Positions 38,019 through 49,160 of a stretch of DNA of 64,000 nucleotides are shown here, piece by piece. Under the pieces are notes generated by a model, which saw nothing but the letters and a program-made list of their open reading frames with translations, did no database searches and was not told the origin of the DNA. How positions within the stretch are numbered: position 1 is the first letter of the stretch; every line of letters begins with the position of its first letter. The DNA is from Luzula sylvatica. Taxonomy: Eukaryota; Streptophyta; Magnoliopsida; Poales; Juncaceae. The position numbers and the translations under genes are program-made. The stretch covers positions 13,050,862-13,114,861 of the forward strand of contig OX326959.1 of assembly GCA_946800325.1 (NCBI GenBank), written 5' to 3'.

Positions 38019-38424
38019 GTGATGGTGATGGTGATGTATTTAGCAATTATTATTAATAATAATATAATAATAATTGTAGTAAGAAATAATTATTGTAATA
38101 ATAATAAAAAAAAAATAATAACGACTATAATAATAATAATAATAATAATAATAATGTATCTAGAAATTAATAATGATAGTAATAATGTATTATCTAGAAA
38201 TGAATATGGTAATTATAGAATTTCATTAGAAATAATATAATTCTAAAAAAAATTTATTTATTTATTATATTTAATCTTATGATTCTCATCAAATACCTTT
38301 TAGACATCCTACACTCATAATTTTTGCATATTTCTGCTATCATATTTTTTTGATATTCATATATTGATTTCCTGCAACTTTGAGTTTCCGGCTATACAAA
38401 ACTGATCTAGCAAACACGTAGAGC
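37640..38424. mobile_element. Related DNA element, copy 2 (partial)
   Basis: Its right portion (38276-38420; caaataccttttagacatcc ... acaaaactgatctagcaaac) matches the end of copy 1 at 36170-36290, and its left portion carries the same gtatccgtattcgtatc-type motifs. The left end is not defined. Confidence 0.45.
37958..38160. repeat. Trinucleotide microsatellites
   Basis: Runs of (aat)n, (atg)n and (ggtgat)n, giving artefactual poly-Ile/Met/Asn reading frames. Confidence 0.95.
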
Positions 38425-38489
38425 ATCTCAGCCTCAGGCCTCGTAGGTTGGTCTCCAACTGTATGCAATCAAAACTTAATTTCATTTAA

Positions 38490-38649
38490 GAGTGATGCTA
38501 CAGTCCCTCACTCCCAAATCCACTCCCTAGGTCATTGACATGTGGATCCCACACCTACTTTCACAAAAATTAATTTGTGTGGGACCCATATGTCAGCCAC
38601 TTGGGAAGGGAATATGGGAGGGAGGGAGGGAGGGGCTCTAGCTTTACTC
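38490..38649. mobile_element. Small MULE-type MITE
   Basis: 160 bp with ends GAGTGATGCTACAG ... CTAGCTTTACTC and imperfect inverted arms (gtggatcccacac / gtgtgggacccat). A perfect 9-bp target duplication, TTCATTTAA, is at 38481-38489 and 38650-38658. Confidence 0.82.
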
Positions 38650-38985
38650 TTCATTTAAATCCCTAAAAGATCTCAAATAATATCTAGCCAAATTAATTAA
38701 ATGATACCTTATTTTCAATCTTGTCCATCATTGGCACTTGCCTATCCAGATCCTAATTTTCTCGAGTACAAAAAATACTCATCAATTACCATTTACCACA
38801 TCATAATAAAGATTATTTAATCTCAAATAAACATAAAAAGATTATATATTAACAAACATAAAAGTTGGGTTAACCTTATTCGTAGCGGTGTCATCTTCTT
38901 GTATCAAGGCCTTGAATGGTACTACTAATTAATCTAATTAACTGGGAATATTAGTTGATGTTTCAAATAATATAAAATATCCTAA

Positions 38986-39279
38986 GAGTGTTTGGTTGCA
39001 GCTTTGAATTTAGAATGTATTGACATATTTTCTTATTAATTTCGTTCTCATGTTTGATTTGCACATTATGTAATAAAGTAATGACGTACTACATTTCTTA
39101 AGGAATAGTTGATGAGAATAAAATTACCATTAAAATTGATGATATTTTTTTTCGCATAAGGAGAGAATAAATTTTATTTTCATTTCCAAAAATAAATAGC
39201 TCAAAATTTCTATAAATAAACTCATTTTTATATTTTTATTATATGTAATGAAATAAATAATTGTACAACCAAACAAATT
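38986..39279. mobile_element. Tourist/Harbinger-like MITE
   Basis: It begins gagtgtttggttgcagc and ends ttgtacaaccaaacaaatt, an inverted terminal repeat around tgtttggttg. Length (about 290 bp) and AT-rich interior fit Tourist MITEs. A 3-bp target duplication could not be fixed because both flanks are a/t runs. Confidence 0.6.
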
Positions 39280-40758
39280 AATAAAATATGTTATGGAATA
39301 ACATGTCTTGACATGAGATTTCTTGACATCGATTTCTTACATATATGCACAAAAGTTAGGTAGAAAATGATTGAGAAGTTGCAATTGTAATCCACGATAA
39401 TATATTTTATGGGCTGGAAATGAAACAAGGGCTCGTCCAATGTATGAGACGAACATAAAAAGATACGGAAAATAAAATAAATTCTCACAGAGCCCTCTTT
39501 TTGGGCCTTCAATCTTTCTATTGACAAGTTCAGACTCATTCGTGTTATGTAATAATAATTTGTATCTAAAGCAGCCTCAAATCTGCTGAAAGCTAAGCTT
39601 TGTATACAAAAAGTCATGCCTCCATATTTTTTAGTGATGTTATGATGACATGTATTTCTCATAAAATCCAATAAAATAGTTGAAGTATTGACATCGTTTT
39701 AAATACATTATTTTTAAACCAAAATTATTTAATTTTTATTATCCTATATACGAAAAGAGGAAAAACAAACCTACAATTTCACGCATCATTAATTTATTTA
39801 ATATTTTTTAACAAATTTGTTTAACACCATATATAATTAATCAAATTTAGATCTATAAATTGGGAAAAAAAAATTAGACTGAATTAATATATCATTTATC
39901 ATGTGTTAAACATATACATATATATGAATACAAATATCATAAAGAATAAACAAAAATATAATAATAAAAATATTTATTTTCGCAAAAATAATCAAAATAA
40001 AAATGGAAATATTTTGCTTTTAAAAAAAATTGAAAATAAATATGACTTGTCATGTTTTAAATTAAATATAATAAAAACATTAAATAAAACAAATCATTTT
40101 TTAATAATTTGGTTTATTACCAAATCAATATGATTTACCACCTAATTAATACGGTTTGCCGCATGTTATAATTTATTATCTAAAATAATTTAACATTTCA
40201 TACATTTATTATATATTGTCAATACATCAATATATTGAGGGATATTAGAGAGCACAAGTATATTTTTTCTTTTTTTATTAAACATCACAAAGACATAGGA
40301 ATGCATTTGATATGAGACCATTTCTATAGTATGATTAACCAACTCGTAAATATGCAATTTGCATGAACACTCAAACTTGTTTGATATATAAGAGAAGAAG
40401 AACCGCAATACTAATATTCTTATGAACAGTTTCAGATATTATTATAAAAATAACATTAGTTGGAAAACTAGAACACAATAAATTATAAGCAAGATATTAG
40501 AGAAAATCAATTATAGACATCTTCCAAGTCCAACCACTCGTCTAGTGAAAACGAGTACGGCCTCTCCCATTGAGCCAAACCGATCAACCTCCATAATTGG
40601 ACTCCTTCAGGACTCGTATCGCAACACGTAATTCGATCCTCGCATGCCCCAATTTTGAAAGCAACAATAAAAGACATCTTATAGGGTATTGTAAATCATA
40701 AAATGGAGGCAACCATTTGTTGTCACAAATGGAGAAGCATCAAAGTGGCATTTATTCA
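39280..40758. other. AT-rich with promoter-like module copy 4
   Basis: 40265-40515 is another copy of the dispersed module (aaacatcacaaagac, tatgattaaccaactc, gatatataagagaag, gagaaaatcaattat). The remainder, including a 126-codon open frame on minus near 39300-39670, shows nothing recognisable. Confidence 0.5.
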
Positions 40759-40766
40759 CTTAAATG

Positions 40767-42216
40767 CTGTGTTTTTAAACCCGGACCGGACCGGCCGGTT
40801 CAACCGAAAAAACCGGATCCGGTTTAAAAAACGGTGGGTCATGGTAAGGATCGGACAAGTAAGAAAACCGGCTCATTCCGCTCGAACCGGCCGGTTGTAA
40901 TAAAAACACCGGACCGGACAACCCTGGAAAACCGGCCGATTCATTATTGGAATCCTGTTCTTTCTCTGAATCTTTTTGAGCCACGATTTCTTTCCTACAA
41001 ATTCAGATCTCCTTGATTTGTTACTGTTTTTGAGATTATTCATTTCCATTGTGTACGATTTGCTAAAGATGCATCCTCACAATGTTTTATTTGACTATTT
41101 GAACTTCTAGGTTGTTGATTTCGCCAATTTACTAGCTAATTTCGTTTAGATTTTCAGCCAATTTCTACCCAATTTTTTTACTAATTTCGCTCGGTATTTT
41201 GAAGACTTCTCCATCGATTTGCTTGTACTATTACAAATACGAATTCATTAATATTATACTGTTGATTCCATCGAGTAGGTTTTTGTATCGATTTCGCTCA
41301 GTCTTTGCATCGAGTAGTTTTCACTTTTCAGCCTTATACTGCTAATTTCAAACCCAAGCTTGTACTAGATACCTAGTTTATGTATCGATTTGCTTGCTAT
41401 ATGCTGAATTTTATACCAAATTTTTGTTACGATTAGTAATTTAGTATGCTGAATTTTTGTATTGATTTGCTTGTAGTTGTACTAGATACCAACTTATGCA
41501 TGAACATTGAACAGTGTATAAAGTAAGAGATGGATGACGTATAATATACCTACAATAATGTTTGGTACTGTCCATGGGCAAATATCACATTTGGTTGGGT
41601 GAAACACAACAACTCATGTGTTGTGAGATATTATGGATTCGATTTCTATTGACATTAATGAATGAAGAATATATATGAGTCTTCTCCATTTATTATCAAA
41701 AAAAATAATGTTTGACCCCTAATATTTTGTACCCAAATACATCTGGTGTATCTTAATTTTAAATATCTAAAAAAATTTAATTTATGTTTGGTATTTGTAT
41801 GTTAATTAAGTATCAAATTTCGTATTTTCCGTATGGTAAAATAATTGGATTGAAATATCTAAAAAAATTTATCCATGACATTTGAAATTTATGTTATTAA
41901 AAATATCATTTATAATATTTTTTTGGTTTGACCAATTTCGTTAATTAAGTACCATTTATAATACTCAGGAACACTAGCATGCATAATTCAAGCATATTAC
42001 AATTAAGCATCATTGAAAATATTTTTTTGGTTTGAGGAGTTATTTATCTGATCATATTTTTTTAAAAAATAAAATAAAGTGATTTATTATTATATATGAT
42101 GTTTTCCTTGGCATTTCCAAACTAGCGAGTGAACCGGTTGACCCGTCGGTTCGACCACTAAACCGGTAACCCGGCACTTTGCCGAGTCGACGTCCGGTCC
42201 GGTTTTAAAAACATTG
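40767..42216. mobile_element. Non-autonomous hAT element D
   Basis: 1,450 bp with termini CTGTGTTTTTAAACCCGG ... CCGGTTTTAAAAACATTG and a perfect 8-bp duplication, CTTAAATG (40759-40766 and 42217-42224). Subterminal zones at 40780-40930 and 42120-42200 are packed with ccggtt/aaccgg. No transposase is visible. A SINE has inserted at 41565-41702. Confidence 0.88.
41565..41702 (+). mobile_element. tRNA-derived SINE
   Basis: 138 bp with a pol III-like A box (ttggttgggtg, about 41592) and B box (ggattcgattt, about 41637), ending in ttattatcaaaaaaa. It is flanked by an 11-bp direct repeat, AATAATGTTTG (41554-41564 and 41703-41713), the hallmark of target-primed insertion. It sits inside hAT element D. 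Confidence 0.82.
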
Positions 42217-42884
42217 CTTAAATGAGTAAATTGGGCACTTATTCACTTATACCATTATTCCTTAATGGATGTATTTTGTTCATCCTTTAATGTAAATCAT
42301 TAAACAGATTTTAATCTACTCTCTCTTTCAACAGGCACAAGTATGAAACCTGTTTTATCTGTATCCACGTCGTACCACGACAAATAATTATAACAGTACC
42401 ATTAGAAAAGCCCCCTCGCATATACAAGCATGTTGGCACGGAAAATATCACCATTGGCATGAACCGTCTAGCTTGACCGAACCCTTGTACCATCTGATCG
42501 GAACACGTCGAACCGATGTCTTTTTTTTTTATAATAAATAAAGAAGCCTTATTTGTTCTTCGTACATTCATGTTAATGACACAAACTTCTCATAACATAT
42601 ATTTTTTCGTGTTTCATTGAAGATTTAACATGCTAACAACCACGCAACATAAAAACTTTTTTCTTTTGTGCCGGAAGGTATGCGTTTCGTTCCTTTAGTG
42701 GCATGGTTGCAAACACGTAAAGAATTGGCATTACCTCTCAAGAATAGAAGCAAGATCCCATTAGTAGAAGTGGACATCCTTATATTATTCAACGAGTATG
42801 CAACAAACTTTTATTTAACAATAAATTATTGAACAAAATCAAGAGCGATTTATTGAAAAAAATCAAGTGAATTCACATTACTAC

Positions 42885-42952
42885 ACTTGCACCTCCCACT
42901 GCAAAAATCGAGTGCATTGATTTATTAAACAAAATTAAATTATTTCATCTAA
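42885..42952 (-). pseudogene. Fragment of the WD40 gene (exon 10 and intron)
   Basis: acttgcacctcccactgcaa ... tgcattgatttattaaacaa ... attaaattatttcat closely matches 59398-59460, which spans exon 10 and the adjoining intron of the WD40-repeat gene on the same strand. Retained intron sequence shows it came by DNA duplication, not via spliced RNA. It is too short to encode anything. Confidence 0.75.
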
Positions 42953-43009
42953 AAATAATAAAATAATAAAATCTTTTAATTAACCCTTGTTGATTTTGTG
43001 ATTGAATGA

Positions 43010-44290
43010 AGTTCCTGTATAATTTTCACAACTTTCCATGAATGTATAATTTTCACAATTTTAAACGGACTGAATGAAGTTCGTGTAAAAAAAGGTTATT
43101 TATAAATAAGAGTCACTAATTAAACTACCCACCTAGCATTAATTAAGCCTGTCAATAAATGACCACCTTTCCTTTTGATTTAGTAATTTTTGGTTGACAT
43201 TTTGACTATTTTTTTTTTTTTTTTCAATTTTCTCGACTCGGTTGTGCGAGGTACATTTGTTCACTCTGATGTTCCAAATCCGGACATTCGCTACCCGCTA
43301 GATTTCCTCAAAAACCTTTGTAAATGGATTGAATTATTTTTTACTTCCTACAAGTATTAACTTCAATTTTCTTTATTTTTAACAAAAATATCCCTATTAA
43401 CTTTTTTTTATAAATCCTTTGATTCAGTTAATACATAAATAATGCTTATTCCACGTCATGTAAAACCATAAGTCATCAAAAAAATTAAACATTTTGATTT
43501 ATGGACGTTTGTAGGAGACAAATAAGTAGATCCGATGAGTATGGATGTCAATGGGTCGGGTTCGGATTGGGTATAGGTTCATCCATATTCTTATCCGTCT
43601 TAATCGGGTAATACCCGACCCGTCAACTAAATGGGTAATTTTACCCGTTCCATTTAGTACCCGTGAATTTTCGGATTATTCACGAGTAATTATACCAATG
43701 CTTAAATATATACAAGAACCTTAAAATATACTAACGAAAAATATATTTTTTCAAACTAAATAACATCACATAACATAATAATATCACTAAATCACAAAAT
43801 ACATAACAAAATGTTTTTTAAATCGCATAAAATAAAATTGACATCCGGTTGTTTCAATCACTAAGTCACTCCGTTCGGTTGTTTCAATCCGTAAGATCAA
43901 TTACCTTGCTCTCTTCGTCAGCATTTTTTGAAAAAGACACGATACTCGAAACGAAACATGGTAGATGAACAAAAAATGAGACGAGTAATGTTAAGGAGGG
44001 TTAAAATTTTAACATAACTAAGTTATTATGAACCTAACCCATACCCTATTCATATCCGTGCCGGATATTTTGTAGTCGGATAATATCCGACCCGTCCGGG
44101 TTGGGTAGCCGTCGGACACGGGTATTATCCAACCCATTGACATCCCTACTTCCGAAAATGAGGAAATGCAATTTTAATTTTGATATCACAAGCTAAACAC
44201 AACTTGTTCATCGTACATGATTTCCCCCTTTTTTGATACATCACAAAGCCGAAAAAATGCAAGTCGTAAAATGTCATCACTATGGTATGA
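43010..44290. repeat. Dispersed repeat, copy 2, with Helitron empty site
   Basis: 43010-43098 plus 43099-43488 align with 6640-6720 plus 7524-7890, without the Helitron. The copy is then interrupted (43489-44154) and resumes at 44155-44290, matching 7908-8044. This orders events: duplication first, Helitron in copy 1, another element in copy 2. Confidence 0.82.
43540..44148. mobile_element. hAT-like element with gatgtcaatgggt termini
   Basis: About 609 bp with ends tatggatgtcaatgggtcgg and ccaacccattgacatcccta, inverse to each other. Subterminal regions carry tacccgacccg/cgggt motifs. An exact 8-bp target duplication was not found. Confidence 0.65.
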
Positions 44291-44490
44291 TTAACTAACT
44301 AGCAACGTCAGTTGTGAATGATCACATAAAATAAGTTTATATATACGAGATAAGAAGAATCACAATAACAATGAGTTGGTTGAGCACGAGTAAAACAGCT
44401 GGAGAGGTACTTTCTCAACTTAACGAAAAGTTTTAGTTTTTCTTATTTGTTATAAATTTTAATTTCGATTTTAATTGATTGAAGGACAAA
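44170..44490 (+). repeat. Promoter-like dispersed module, copy 5
   Basis: catcacaaagccgaaaaaat, atggtatgattaactaact, the TATA-like gtttatatatacgagataag, then gaggtactttctcaactta and attgattgaaggacaaaaa. Order is as in copy 3 (17630-18110). Confidence 0.65.
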
Positions 44491-45180
44491 AATTGCAGTT
44501 AGTTTTAGTTTTTCTTATGTGCTGCTATCATTTTTGCAAATATATATCTACTAGTAACAAAAATTTAGGATATAATTAAATTGAATAATTCGGTGACAAA
44601 TAACTATCACTATTAATAATTGTGAAAATATAAATACTTGATAAATTTTACTAATGTTGTAATATTTAATCAAAATTATAATTTCTAGTTTATCAATATA
44701 TACCATTCAAGAAATGAATTAATACAATAACAAATCCATACCCAAAACATAAAAAAATTATATCAATAATATTTTTTAATTACATAGTACTTTCCATCGT
44801 AAAACATATACCAATCAATTAATTAAACTGTTTTTTGGCTTTCTTCTTGTCATTCTTCATTTCCTAAAAGTAAAAAAAAATATTTATTAGTTTTAGAACA
44901 TATTTATGATTATTTCTAATTTACATTATAAACAAAATTCAGTTGTAAAGTTCAATTATTATACCTTGATGTTGGAGCAATTTGGGACGAAAGAAATTTA
45001 AATATCCACCAAAAGTAATATATGTAACATATAATAAATGCATATTGGACTTTGATTTCACCATGCTCATATCAAGAAATAATTTCAGTACAATCATCAT
45101 ATAAACCAAAAAAATGACATTATTTGTGGAATGAAAAGACTCATGTTTTTTCATACAAATGTTATTGATGTTCTTCTCAT
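44491..45180. other. AT-rich, no gene seen
   Basis: Nothing recognised on either strand. Composition changes abruptly at about 45180 to the GC-rich array. Confidence 0.5.
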
Positions 45181-46190
45181 TCCGGACCTCCCCCGCGAGG
45201 CCCGGCCCAAATCCCCCCCCCCAGGCCCGGCCCCTCTTCGGGAAGGACCCCAGGCCCGGCCCCTCTTCGGGAAGGACCCCCTCCCCAGGCTCGGCCCCTC
45301 TTCGGGAAGGACCCCCCCCCCCCCAGGCCCGGCCCCTCTTCAGGAAGGACCCAGGCCCGGCCCGGCCCGGCCCCTCTTCGGGCCGGACCCCCCACCCCCC
45401 GCGAGGCCTGGGGCAGGCCGGCCCGGCCGGCCCGGACCCCCCCGAGGCCCGGCCCCTCTTCGGGCGCCTGACCCCCCCCGAGGCCCGGCCCCTCTTCGGG
45501 CGCCTGACCCCCCCCGAGGCCCGGCCCCTCTTCGGGCGCCTGACCCCCCCCCGAGGCCCGGTCCCTCTTCGGGCGCCTGACCCAGACCCCCGAGGCCCGG
45601 CCCCTCTTCGGGCGCCGGACCCAGACCCCCCCCCAGGCCTGGCCCGGCCCCTCTTCGGGCCGGACCCCCCCCCGAGGCCCGGACCCTCTTCGGGCGGACC
45701 CCCCCCCCCGAGGCCCGGCCCCTCTTCGGGCCGGACCCCCCCCCCCCCGAGGCCCGGCCCCTCTTCGGGCCGGACCCCCCCCCCCCCGAGGCCCGGCCCC
45801 TCTTCGGGCCGGACCCCCCCCCCCGAGTGCCCCTCTTCGGGCCGGAACCCCCCCCCCCCCGAGGCCCGAAGAGGGGCCGGGCCTCCCCCCCCGAGGCCCG
45901 GGCCTCCCCTTCTTCGGGCCGGAACCCCCCCCCCCCGAGGCCCGGCCCCTCTTCGGGCCGGAACCCCCCCCCCCCCGAGGCCCGGCCCCTCTTCGGGCCG
46001 GACCCTCTTCGGCCCGAAGAGGGGCCGGAACCCCCCCCCCCCCCGAGGCCCGGCCCCTCTTCGGGCCGGACCCCCCCCCCCCCCCCGAGGCCCGGCCCCT
46101 CTTCGGGCCGGACCCCCCCCCCCCCCCGAGGCCCGGCCCCTCTTCGGGCCGGACCCCCCTCCCCAAGGCCCGGCCCATTATTTGGCCGGC
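45180..46190. repeat. GC-rich minisatellite, ~35-40 bp unit
   Basis: About 22 direct copies of gaggcccggcccctcttcgg followed by gccgga and a C run of 7-14, plus two inverted copies near 45862 and 46016. Unit core cggcccctcttcgggccg can pair with itself. The minus strand consists of repeated G runs. Long open frames in all directions (Pro/Arg/Gly/Ala-rich) come from the repeat and are not called as genes. Confidence 0.93.
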
Positions 46191-46193
46191 CCA

Positions 46194-46260
<67 letters not shown>

Positions 46261-46450
46261 TACAGAGGCACACACACATACAAAGACACACAAACACACA
46301 CACATACAGAGGCACACACACATACAAAGACATATACAGATGCACACACACACATACAAAGACATATACAGATGCACACACACACATACAAAGAGACACA
46401 CACACATGCAAAATACCCACCAACAATAAACTAGCACAAACAGACACATA
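46191..46450. repeat. CA microsatellite and ACA-rich composite repeat
   Basis: A pure (ca)n tract runs from about 46193 to 46248. It grades into repeats of cacacatacaaagacatata and acagatgcacacac. It directly abuts the GC-rich array. Confidence 0.95.
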
Positions 46451-47493
46451 CATAGACATAAATATTGCTCCTTTTTCGTCACTTTGGAATTTCTTGTCTT
46501 GAGATTTCGAACTCTTCTGTCTTAATAATTTCGATTCGATCGTCCAACTTATTGCATTTCTGCATCAATTGTCAAAACTAATTACAGTAAATAAAAACAG
46601 ATTGGCTGATTAAGAAAGAATTAAAATTGAAAATTACCTTGTATAGATAAAAAAAAGTATTATGCCAAGAGATTCTTGGGCTCGAGGAGAACACCAGCTT
46701 CTCAAACTTCAATGGCTGTGTCCAGGTTTTTTGTTCCTCTCGAGTAATTCACCAATTTATCCCTTTTATGGATCCACAAGCACATTCATTCTATCGCAGA
46801 AAACAGAATTTAATCAAGAGGGGCTGCGTCGAGAGTTTGTTATATTTGTTGCAATTGTCAAAGTCGAATCCATCCATCTAACAAGAAAGTAAAAGTAAGT
46901 ATATGTTGTAATAATGATCAAATGAAAGTCGAATCAGTAATGACCATGTGCTCTAAATTGAAACAAAAAAATCCATCCATGCGTTTCATAAGTTTTAAAA
47001 GCACAAGCGTTTGTTGACTAAATTGCAAAAACTGAAACTTTGAGAAGAAATTGCCTAAATTAAGCATTACAGATTCACAGGTGTATAAATTTAAGGAGAA
47101 AATCCTTAAATTGCTCTGAAATTAACAAGAAATACAGTGTCTAAATTGCAAAAGGACTACAAAATCGCAAAACAGTCCCTACATGCTTTAAGAACTAACA
47201 TAGATGATCACAATAAAGACTGTCGACGAAGTTTAGTAATCGAAATAAACAATTTAGGTTCTTTTTTAAAGTTCTTCACAAAAAAATTAACCACGAAGAG
47301 GAGACATGGCATAATATACCTGATTAGGAGTTTGGTACATTCGCTATCTGCCAGAACCAACCACTCGGATTCAAAGCTGCAGTTCTTTTGTTCACCACGG
47401 CTTTGCTAAACTCGCTATCTGCCAGAAAATGAATCTTTTTGACTGGTTTTCGTGATTCAGGGAGGAAATCTAGCTTGTCGCTCTGCTTGGGAA
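46451..47493. other. Unassigned; possible gene 5' region on minus
   Basis: No protein family is recognised. The repeated phrase cgctatctgccagaa (47342 and 47414) is odd. Towards 47750 the sequence becomes GA-rich on plus (CT-rich on minus), as in plant 5' UTRs, but no gene body could be built. Confidence 0.35.
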
Positions 47494-47747
47494 GTGAAAT
47501 ATTTGACTCTAGTCGCCATTAATTGGTTGAGAAGAGAGATAAATTGCCGTATCATTCTCTAGGAAGAAAAGAGGAGAAGAAGAAATGAGAGAGAAGGTAT
47601 GAGCGAAGGGGATAATATAAGTGAAATATTTGACTCTAGTCGCCATTAATTGGTTGAGAAGAGAGATAAATTGCCGTATCATTCTCTAGGAAGAAAAGAG
47701 GAGAAGAAGAAATGAGAGAGAAGGTATGAGCGAAGGGGATAATATAA
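47494..47747. repeat. Tandem duplication, 127-bp unit
   Basis: Two copies (47494-47620 and 47621-47747), both beginning gtgaaatatttgactctagt, appear identical. A small triplication of ccaacgttcgattc follows at about 47766-47805. Confidence 0.92.
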
Positions 47748-48417
47748 GGGCAATTGGGGATTTTCCAACGTTCGATTCCCCAACGTTCGATTCCCAACGT
47801 TCGGATTTTTAAAACACAGGACAGTTGGCGTTGGATACTAATCATCTCCAGTTCGTATAGAAACAGAGGATGCAGTCCTGCTGGTTTTTATTTATTTGCT
47901 CATGCTGTTAATAAATAGTTTTTTTTGTAATATTATTATGTATTATGACTCAACACAATTGTTTTGAGATTAATTTAGTTCGAAAGTCAACTTTATTTAT
48001 TTTTCCGAATTTAAGCTATCAAGGATTTGCCGTTGAAACTATTAAGGAAAAATTACCGTGCAAAAGTAATAAATTTATATCGGGGGCAAGAAGCAAAGTA
48101 CGGAAATCATATTTACATGTAACACCATCGAAGGTATCAACGCAGTCACATATTTAGACTCTGCGACTGCGTACATTTTACATTTTCACCCCTCCTCTTT
48201 AGTTCAAGGAAATTACATTTTAACCCCTGATTTTATATAAATTGTCTGTCTTTAATTTCTTTGTCTCATGTAATTATGATAGTACCTGAGGGCCATAGTA
48301 ATGTCGTATCGTGGCGAATAATCCATCAGAACTATATAATAAATTAAACCGTCATTTTGTCATTATGTTCTGAAAATTATCGCTACTACGACTTTATTTG
48401 ATATACAAATGTATTTA

Positions 48418-49160
48418 TAATTTGTGGAATTTGATTGTTTTGTTTGGTTTAGTTTGGACTTTTGTGGAATTTGATTATTTTATTTGGTTTAGTTTGGACT
48501 TTTGTGCGAGTAATGATACTAACCATGAATTTTTCCCCACTTTTTTCCACGAATGGTGACGTGGCACCTTGTGATTGGTTGCATTTTTTACCCAACTTCA
48601 ATGCATCCAATCACAAGGTGCCACGTCACCATTCGTGGAAAAAAGTGGGGAAAAATTCATGGTTAGGATCATTACTCTGTGTAATTTGTTGGACATTTAT
48701 GCAATTTTGGATTTATTAGTAAGATGAGGTAAAATTGAAATTTATTGTTTGTTTTGGACATCTATGTAATTTTAGAGTTTTATTGTTTTTCTGGACTTTT
48801 AAGTAATTTTCGAAATTTTGTTGTTTGCTGAATTTATTTTCAGTTTATTGATATTTGTGTAATTTGTTGGACATTTATATAATTTTGGATTTATAAGTAA
48901 AATGAGGTAAAAATGGACTTATTTGAAATTTATTGTTTGCTTTGGACATCTATGTAATTTTAGAATTTTACTCTTTTGCTGGACTTTTAAGTAATTTCTG
49001 CAATTTTGTTGTTTCATGAATTTATTTTCAATTTATTGATATTTGTGTACTTTGTTGGATATTTATGTAATTTTGGATTTATTAGTAAAATGAGGTAAAA
49101 TGGACTTATTTGAAATTTATTGTTTGTTTTGGACATGTATGTAATTTTAGAATTTTATTG
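48418..49160. repeat. Tandem repeat array, ~180-188 bp unit
   Basis: Units start at 48681, 48859 and 49047 (gtaatttgttggacatttat and variants), about 2.6 copies. To their left a ~37-bp unit (gtggaatttgattgttttgt...) occurs twice (48423-48505). The palindromic MITE separates the two parts. Confidence 0.85.
48508..48677. mobile_element. Near-perfect palindromic MITE
   Basis: 170 bp. The left arm gagtaatgatactaaccatg ... ggtgacgtggcaccttgtga is mirrored by tcacaaggtgccacgtcacc ... catggttaggatcattactc with few mismatches and a ~25-nt loop. The flanking tgtg on both sides, compared with the intact repeat unit at 48841-48870, suggests insertion into a tandem repeat. An RNA from it would fold into one long hairpin. 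Confidence 0.85.

Noticed and set aside
37920..38240. ORF with poly-Ile and poly-Met
   Set aside because: Trinucleotide microsatellite artefact.
39291..39671. 126-codon minus-strand ORF
   Set aside because: No recognisable domain, AT-rich context, no splice or promoter support.
42311..42571. 86-codon minus-strand ORF
   Set aside because: Some coding-like composition but no family recognised and no neighbouring exons.
45131..46502. Long open frames on both strands in the GC-rich array (Pro/Gly/Arg-rich)
   Set aside because: They occur in several frames and both strands at once and simply read the tandem repeat and CA tract.
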